Shown: piece after piece, positions 63,901 to 64,000 of the stretch
Layout: every line of letters starts with the position of its first letter
How positions within the stretch are numbered: position 1 is the first letter of the stretch
NCBI GenBank assembly: GCA_963693365.1
Contig: CAVNZM010000018.1
Coordinates: 992,001 to 1,056,000, forward strand
DNA length: 64,000 bases
Reading direction: 5' to 3'
DNA from: Amoebidium appalachense
Taxonomy: Eukaryota > Ichthyosporea
Notes under the pieces: model-generated
Databases searched by the model: none
Told to the model about the DNA's origin: nothing
The model's input: only the letters and a program-made list of their open reading frames with translations
Made by a program: the position numbers and the translations under genes

Positions 63901-64000
63901 GCAATTTGTAGCTAGTACTAGATCGCCACACTACTTTGTTCCGAGAGCAAATTTAAAGATGCCAGGTTGTTTTTAACTCTGTTTTCCCCAGGGATAGGTG
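63901..64000 (+). repeat. 2.35-kb tandem repeat, start of unit 3 (cut by the window edge)
   Basis: The first 100 bases match the starts of units 1 and 2, so the array continues beyond the window. Confidence 0.9.

Overview
The window looks like nuclear DNA of an intron-rich eukaryote, probably a protist or alga; the species cannot be fixed from sequence. Evidence: a minus-strand gene that splices from 24 short exons (mostly GT..AG, donors such as GTAGGT, GTACGT, GTGGGT, acceptors TGCAG), F-box/LRR genes, a tyrosine-recombinase (YR) retrotransposon cluster, a LINE 3' end with a poly-A tail, and very heavy simple-sequence content ((CA)n/(TG)n, G or C runs of 20-55 bases, minisatellites). No bacterial operon, rRNA or convincing tRNA is present.

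Layout. 1-3.7 kb: one end of a YR retroelement, then microsatellite desert. 3.7-23.8 kb: a nested cluster of DIRS-superfamily elements with split direct repeats (A1 - gag - RT/RNase H - YR - B1 - A2 - B2). The first copy has an intact RT/RNase H, a gag with an internal stop and a frameshifted YR. It is followed by three nearly identical 3.57-kb head-to-tail units that lack gag, share the same RT defects and all keep an intact YR. A diverged relative follows, most of its YR replaced by (CA)n. 23.8-25.6 kb: no gene seen. 25.6-37.8 kb: a 24-exon, minus-strand gene for a 746-residue S9 (prolyl-oligopeptidase-family) serine peptidase-like protein whose introns carry private minisatellites; the nucleophile Ser is Gly and one splice acceptor is missing. 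37.8-44.2 kb: dispersed repeats, a short insertion with a target-site duplication, and two LINE 3' ends. 44.2-47.7 and 56.6-58.7 kb: two F-box/leucine-rich-repeat genes, both interrupted by stops and frame changes. 47.7-56.6 kb: repeats and homopolymers. 59.2-64 kb: a 2.35-kb tandem repeat entering its third copy at the window edge.

Relationships. Only the retroelement parts form a system: gag, RT/RNase H and YR would together copy the element into circular DNA and insert it by recombination. Here the intact RT/RNase H and the intact YRs lie in different copies. The S9 and F-box genes show no functional link to each other.
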